DNA from: Myxococcota bacterium
GTDB lineage: Bacteria > Myxococcota_A > Polyangia > HGW-17 > JAJRWW01
Direction: 5' to 3'
Length of the DNA: 8,977 nucleotides
NCBI GenBank assembly: GCA_024276595.1
Contig: JAJRWW010000218.1
Coordinates: 1 to 8,977, forward strand
The notes under the pieces were generated by a model, which was not told where the DNA came from, ran no database searches, and saw nothing but the letters and a program-made list of their open reading frames with translations. This document shows, one piece after another, positions 6,154 to 8,977 of this stretch (positions are counted from its first letter, which is position 1; each line of letters starts with the position of its first letter). The position numbers and the translations under genes were made by a program.

Positions 6154-6519
6154 TCAGTTTTTCAGCCCACCCACCCGGTAGTGCCCCCGGTCGAACTCCG
6201 TGAAGAAGACCCGGATGAGCGGATGAGCTACCGGCATCCCGGTCAGGTCCAGCTCCAGGTTGCGCTCAGCCACGTAGGTTACCCGAGCGGTGTCGTGCAC
6301 CAGCACCTCGTACCAGGGCTGGTCCTTGGGGGGGTTGGTCTCGGCCACGTTGTCGTACCACTCTTCGGTGCCCTGGAACCTGGGATGCACATCCACGACC
6401 ACGCCGCGGTAGTCAAAGAGCTTGTGGTGAACGAGCTGGCCGACGGCGAAGCGGGAGCTGCCTCCGGGTTGGAGGGTGAAGTCGAAAGTGATCTTGTCGC
6501 CTTCCTTGGTCTCGGTCAT
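6154..6519 (-). CDS. hspQ: HspQ/YccV-family heat-shock protein
   Basis: This 121-residue protein matches HspQ, known in E. coli as a hemimethylated-DNA-binding heat-shock protein and a specificity factor for Lon protease. The signature blocks are clear: RFAVGQLVHHKLFDYRGVVVDV (23-44), FQGTEEWYDNVA (48-59), PPKDQPWYEVLV (63-74), TYVAERNLE (81-89) and the C-terminal HPLIRVFF (99-106) with HYR near the end. E. coli HspQ has about 105 residues; the extra length here is mainly an acidic and polar N-terminal extension of about 20 residues (TETKEGDKITFDFTLQPGG). ATG 6519-6517 has GGAGGG (6533-6528) about eight bases upstream. Its leader holds a strong inverted repeat and a heat-shock-type promoter candidate. 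Its stop lies close to the end of the convergent SDR gene. Confidence 0.92.
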   Translation of the reverse strand: MTETKEGDKITFDFTLQPGGSSRFAVGQLVHHKLFDYRGVVVDVHPRFQGTEEWYDNVAETNPPKDQPWYEVLVHDTARVTYVAERNLELDLTGMPVAHPLIRVFFTEFDRGHYRVGGLKN

Positions 6520-6536
6520 GGGTCGTTCCCTCCGAA

Positions 6537-6573
6537 CCCCTGGCTCCTTGGCGCAGGGTGCGCTGGCCAGGGG
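6537..6573 (-). promoter_or_regulatory. Nested inverted repeat in the hspQ leader
   Basis: A perfect 8-bp inverted repeat (6537-6544 with 6566-6573, CCCCTGGC/GCCAGGGG) encloses a second perfect one (6551-6555 with 6559-6563, GCGCA/TGCGC, 3-nt loop). In the hspQ transcript this gives a long GC-rich hairpin that ends three bases before the GGAGGG ribosome site. It has no following U-run, so it is a poor intrinsic terminator for the upstream lipoprotein gene. Candidate roles are a structured 5' UTR that controls translation, a transcript-protecting stem, or an operator for a dimeric regulator. The pairing is seen directly; the role is inferred. Confidence 0.6.
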
Positions 6574-6592
6574 AGCGCGTATCTTTACTGCA

Positions 6593-6619
6593 AGATGGTA
6601 ACGACGGGAGGAAGGTCAA
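6593..6619 (-). promoter_or_regulatory. Candidate sigma32-type promoter for hspQ
   Basis: On the minus strand, CTTGACC (its TTGACC at 6619-6614) is followed after 13 bases by TACCATCT (6600-6593). This resembles the heat-shock consensus CTTGAA, 13-14 bases, CCCCATnT, with the TTGA core and the CCAT core both present. It would start transcription about 65 bases before the hspQ ATG and include the inverted repeat in the leader. Matches are partial, so this is a suggestion only, helped by the fact that hspQ is a sigma32 gene in E. coli. Confidence 0.3.
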
Positions 6620-6663
6620 GGCGCCGGTGGCTTTCTCGTGTGCGGATACGACGAATGGGGCGC

Positions 6664-8928
6664 TCAAAAGGGGATGTAGCCGCAGGCCACGCCCCTGTAC
6701 AGGGCGCCGTTGTTGGCCTCGTGGCACTCGAGCGTGGCGCTGTCGGGATCCACCATGACGAACACGTCCACGGTCTGCCCCTCCAGGTCTGCCTCGCAGC
6801 TCACCACCATGCACTCGCCCACGCCCAGAGCCAGCGGTATGGTGGCCCGGCAGAGCTCGGGACCGGTGAGGTCGTCGCGGTAGAATGCCACCTCGGTGCC
6901 GCCCACCATGGGCAGGGTTCCCCTGTTGCACACGCGGGCGGAGATGGTGGCGACGGTGCCAACGCAGTCCACGGCGCCCACGTCTCCTCCGGATGTCAGG
7001 TCTGGCTCGCCCAGGGCGACCAGGTCGCCCTGCACGTTCTGGCGGAAGTTGTTGAGGGTGGGATCCTGCCAGTTGCGGGCCACCTGGGAGGTGGGCGGTA
7101 TCTCTCCGCGATCACCCACGTGGGTGACGCTGTAAGCGTGCTGACTCCAGATGGGCCGTGATGCCGCCCAGCGGTCCTCGATGTCCCGGAGCACCACGAT
7201 GCCGTGGTTTTGTGAGAAGGCGCTGCTGCCCAGCAAGGGGTCCGTGGCGGGGCAGCCGAGGGAGCCGGCGTAGTTGTTCACCGCCGAGACGATCTCCGTG
7301 CGGAAGTCCCCGTCGGCGTCCACGATCACCGGGTTCTCGTAGGTGGTACCGGAGGAGCGGGCGGCGCTGTAGAGGACCGTCCCTGTGGCGCCGTCGTAGA
7401 TACGCAAGAAGCACTCGTCCGCGTAGACGGCCTCTGCGGCGCCGTCAGCGTCGAAGTCGAAGACGCTGGAGCCGGTGGTGTTGGAGCTCTGGTCCTGGGA
7501 GGGTTGCGACCAGAGGACCCCGGTACCCGGAGACTGGCCGTTGCAGCCTGCAGGGTCGCCTCCCGCCAGACAGTCGAAGTCGAAGACCACGTACTGGCTT
7601 CCACCGGCGCTGGCGAACTCCCGTCGCCCGTCTCCATCGAAGTCTGCCACCGTGGGGGCGCCGCCCATGCCGCCTCCGGGGATGGCGACCGGGCCGAAGA
7701 TGACGTCCCCCTCGATGGTCTGGACCCTGGCAAAGCCAGTGGAGATCACGACCACCTCTGCCCGGTCCTGTCCCCCCTGGCTGGCCAGGGGCCAGTCGCC
7801 GAAGTCTGCCACCGCCACCTGTCCCCGGGAGAGGCCTACTCCATTGAAGTAGCTCTCTGCCACCCAGTCCTGGGCCGGGGCGGACCAGGCGTAGATGCCG
7901 TCGCCCATGACCAGCTCAACCGAGCCGTCCGCGTCCACATCCACCAGCACCGGGATGACCCCCCTGTGATAGCCGGGAAAGCCGAGGCTGTCTGAAAGGA
8001 CACAGCCCTCGGAGCTGTAGACTGTGGCCCCGTAAATGATCTCCGGGACGCCGTCGTCGTCCAGGTCGTGGATGGATGGCCCGGACCACATGTCCGCGCC
8101 TCCAGTGTAGTCGGGGCTCGTGGGTGGGCCGCCACCGGCGCAGGTGCCCGAGCGCCAGAGCCGGTAGAAGCGAGACTGGGCCGGGTCGTAGCGGTAGGCC
8201 ATGAGGCCGCCAGCAAAGGTGACTGCGACTATCTCCGCGCGCCCGTCTCCATCTATGTCCCCCACCGCGACCGAGGCGGGAGACATGGCCTCGTCCTCGG
8301 AGGCGTCGAAGCTGTAGAGCTGCGCGCAGTCGTTGCCGTCGATGACCCGGATGACCCCTGGGGAGTGGTAGGCTCCCGAAGTGGGGAAGCTCGTGAACAC
8401 GATGGATGGGTGTAGCGTGGCTGGATCTCCGTCGAAGTCGAAGTCCACCACCACCGGAGTGGACATGACGTGCACGTGGTCCGGGTGTGCATCCCCGGGC
8501 GGTGGGCCTGTCCAGCGGCACTGCTCTGCTGGCAGTATGGCGGTGATGTCGATGGGATTTTCACAGGTCTCGTCGTGGTCGTGCCCTGCCGGGATCCCGT
8601 AGGGGATGCAGGTGGAGCCTTCACAGTAGCTGTCGTACCAGCAGTCGTCCGAGGTCTGGCAGGGGGGCTGCTCGATGGCGCAGGCTTCGCCCAGGGCGCA
8701 GAACTCATCGAGGGCGCAGCACCTACCAGCACAGGCGACCCCGGGGCAACCTCCGTCTGGAGCGACCCATCCGTCCCCGGCGTCGACACCGGCGTCGTCG
8801 GGATCCTGGCAGGTGCCGTCCACGCAGACCTGGCCGGGATCGCAGTCGCCGCAGTCGCCGGCGGACCCACGGGGACCGCAGGCTGAAGACAGAATTGGAA
8901 GGAATGCAAGCAGAGCCAGGTACTTCAT
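6664..8928 (-). CDS. FG-GAP/VCBS-repeat lipoprotein with Cys-rich head and CARDB-like end
   Basis: This is a 754-residue exported protein. The N-terminus MKYLALLAFLPILSSAC is a lipoprotein signal; Cys17 would be lipidated, though Ser at -3 is not the commonest lipobox residue. Residues 17-123 are Cys-rich with Asp/Gly linkers (such as CGDCDPGQVCVDGTC), a style common in myxobacterial surface lipoproteins. Residues of about 155-600 form a probable beta-propeller of FG-GAP/VCBS repeats with calcium-loop motifs: DFDFDGD (162-168), DIDGDGRAE (224-232), DLDDDGVPE (288-296), DVDADGSVE (330-338), DFDGDGRRE (429-437), DFDADGAAE (491-499) and DADGDFRTE (537-545). NNFRQNVQGD (626-635) leads into a CARDB-like domain with VCNRGTLPMVGGTEVAFY (666-683) and CHEANN (735-740). 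A structural or adhesive surface role is likely. No enzyme motif is visible. The ATG has a good GGAGGA site seven bases upstream. Confidence 0.9.
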   Translation of the reverse strand: MKYLALLAFLPILSSACGPRGSAGDCGDCDPGQVCVDGTCQDPDDAGVDAGDGWVAPDGGCPGVACAGRCCALDEFCALGEACAIEQPPCQTSDDCWYDSYCEGSTCIPYGIPAGHDHDETCENPIDITAILPAEQCRWTGPPPGDAHPDHVHVMSTPVVVDFDFDGDPATLHPSIVFTSFPTSGAYHSPGVIRVIDGNDCAQLYSFDASEDEAMSPASVAVGDIDGDGRAEIVAVTFAGGLMAYRYDPAQSRFYRLWRSGTCAGGGPPTSPDYTGGADMWSGPSIHDLDDDGVPEIIYGATVYSSEGCVLSDSLGFPGYHRGVIPVLVDVDADGSVELVMGDGIYAWSAPAQDWVAESYFNGVGLSRGQVAVADFGDWPLASQGGQDRAEVVVISTGFARVQTIEGDVIFGPVAIPGGGMGGAPTVADFDGDGRREFASAGGSQYVVFDFDCLAGGDPAGCNGQSPGTGVLWSQPSQDQSSNTTGSSVFDFDADGAAEAVYADECFLRIYDGATGTVLYSAARSSGTTYENPVIVDADGDFRTEIVSAVNNYAGSLGCPATDPLLGSSAFSQNHGIVVLRDIEDRWAASRPIWSQHAYSVTHVGDRGEIPPTSQVARNWQDPTLNNFRQNVQGDLVALGEPDLTSGGDVGAVDCVGTVATISARVCNRGTLPMVGGTEVAFYRDDLTGPELCRATIPLALGVGECMVVSCEADLEGQTVDVFVMVDPDSATLECHEANNGALYRGVACGYIPF

Positions 8929-8934
8929 GTAATG

Positions 8935-8961
8935 TCCTCCAAAGGGCCTCGAGTGATAGTA
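8935..8961 (-). promoter_or_regulatory. Ribosome site and possible -10 box of the lipoprotein gene
   Basis: On the minus strand, GGAGGA (8940-8935) precedes the ATG by six bases. Further upstream TACTAT (8961-8956) could be a -10 box. Any -35 box would fall outside the window, so the promoter cannot be confirmed. The ribosome site alone is convincing. Confidence 0.35.
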
Positions 8962-8977
8962 GCACGGAAATGAGGTA

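Noticed and set aside
6109..6162. Terminator between the convergent SDR and hspQ genes
   Set aside because: The best stem (CCTCG with CGGGG) has five pairs including a wobble, and TTTTT is about nine bases away on one strand only.
6142..7161. Long plus-strand frame of 339 residues opposite the hspQ and lipoprotein genes
   Set aside because: It is the antisense shadow of two well-supported genes, with no domain pattern of its own.
5..8956. 12-bp inverted match near the two window ends (TCACTCGAGGCC at 5-16 and its complement at 8945-8956)
   Set aside because: Several 12-bp matches are expected by chance in a window of this size, and nothing marks these as element ends.

Overview
The window looks like chromosomal DNA of a high-GC deltaproteobacterium in the broad sense, most likely Myxococcota. 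Three things point there. The secreted metalloprotease-like protein ends in a Gly/Cys motif, a hydrophobic helix and an Arg cluster, as MYXO-CTERM-type proteins do. A long Cys-rich, Asp-rich lipoprotein carries FG-GAP/VCBS repeats and a CARDB-like end. The coding sequence is strongly GC-rich. No rRNA, tRNA, insertion sequence, integrase or CRISPR array was seen.

Left part (1-1545): an accessory-looking segment. A small gene (306-560) resembles MenA1/Rv0078B-type antitoxins, and a minimal nucleotidyltransferase (894-1481) resembles the AbiEii/MenT-type toxins that normally pair with them. About 330 bp separate the two, and that gap holds a perfect 9-bp minisatellite of 10 units plus an 18-bp duplication. 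A third tandem repeat, 12 bp x 3, lies just upstream of the antitoxin. The 9-bp array places GGGG every 9 nt on the sense strand, a textbook G-quadruplex pattern. This oddly wired toxin-antitoxin locus is the most unusual part of the window.

Middle (1546-6108): four plus-strand genes, closely packed and possibly one transcription unit. They are a membrane-anchored endonuclease/exonuclease/phosphatase-fold hydrolase, a secreted HExxH metalloprotease-like protein with an IPT/TIG-like domain and a MYXO-CTERM-like tail, a tiny nine-cysteine zinc-ribbon protein whose start overlaps the protease stop, and an NADP-dependent extended SDR of the dihydroflavonol-reductase/cinnamoyl-CoA-reductase type. 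They do not form a pathway I recognise.

Right part (6154-8928): two minus-strand genes convergent with the block above. The first in transcription order is the FG-GAP lipoprotein, probably exposed on the cell surface or in the periplasm. The second is an HspQ/YccV-family heat-shock protein. The 144-bp gap before hspQ holds a sigma32-like promoter candidate and a nested inverted repeat directly upstream of its ribosome binding site.
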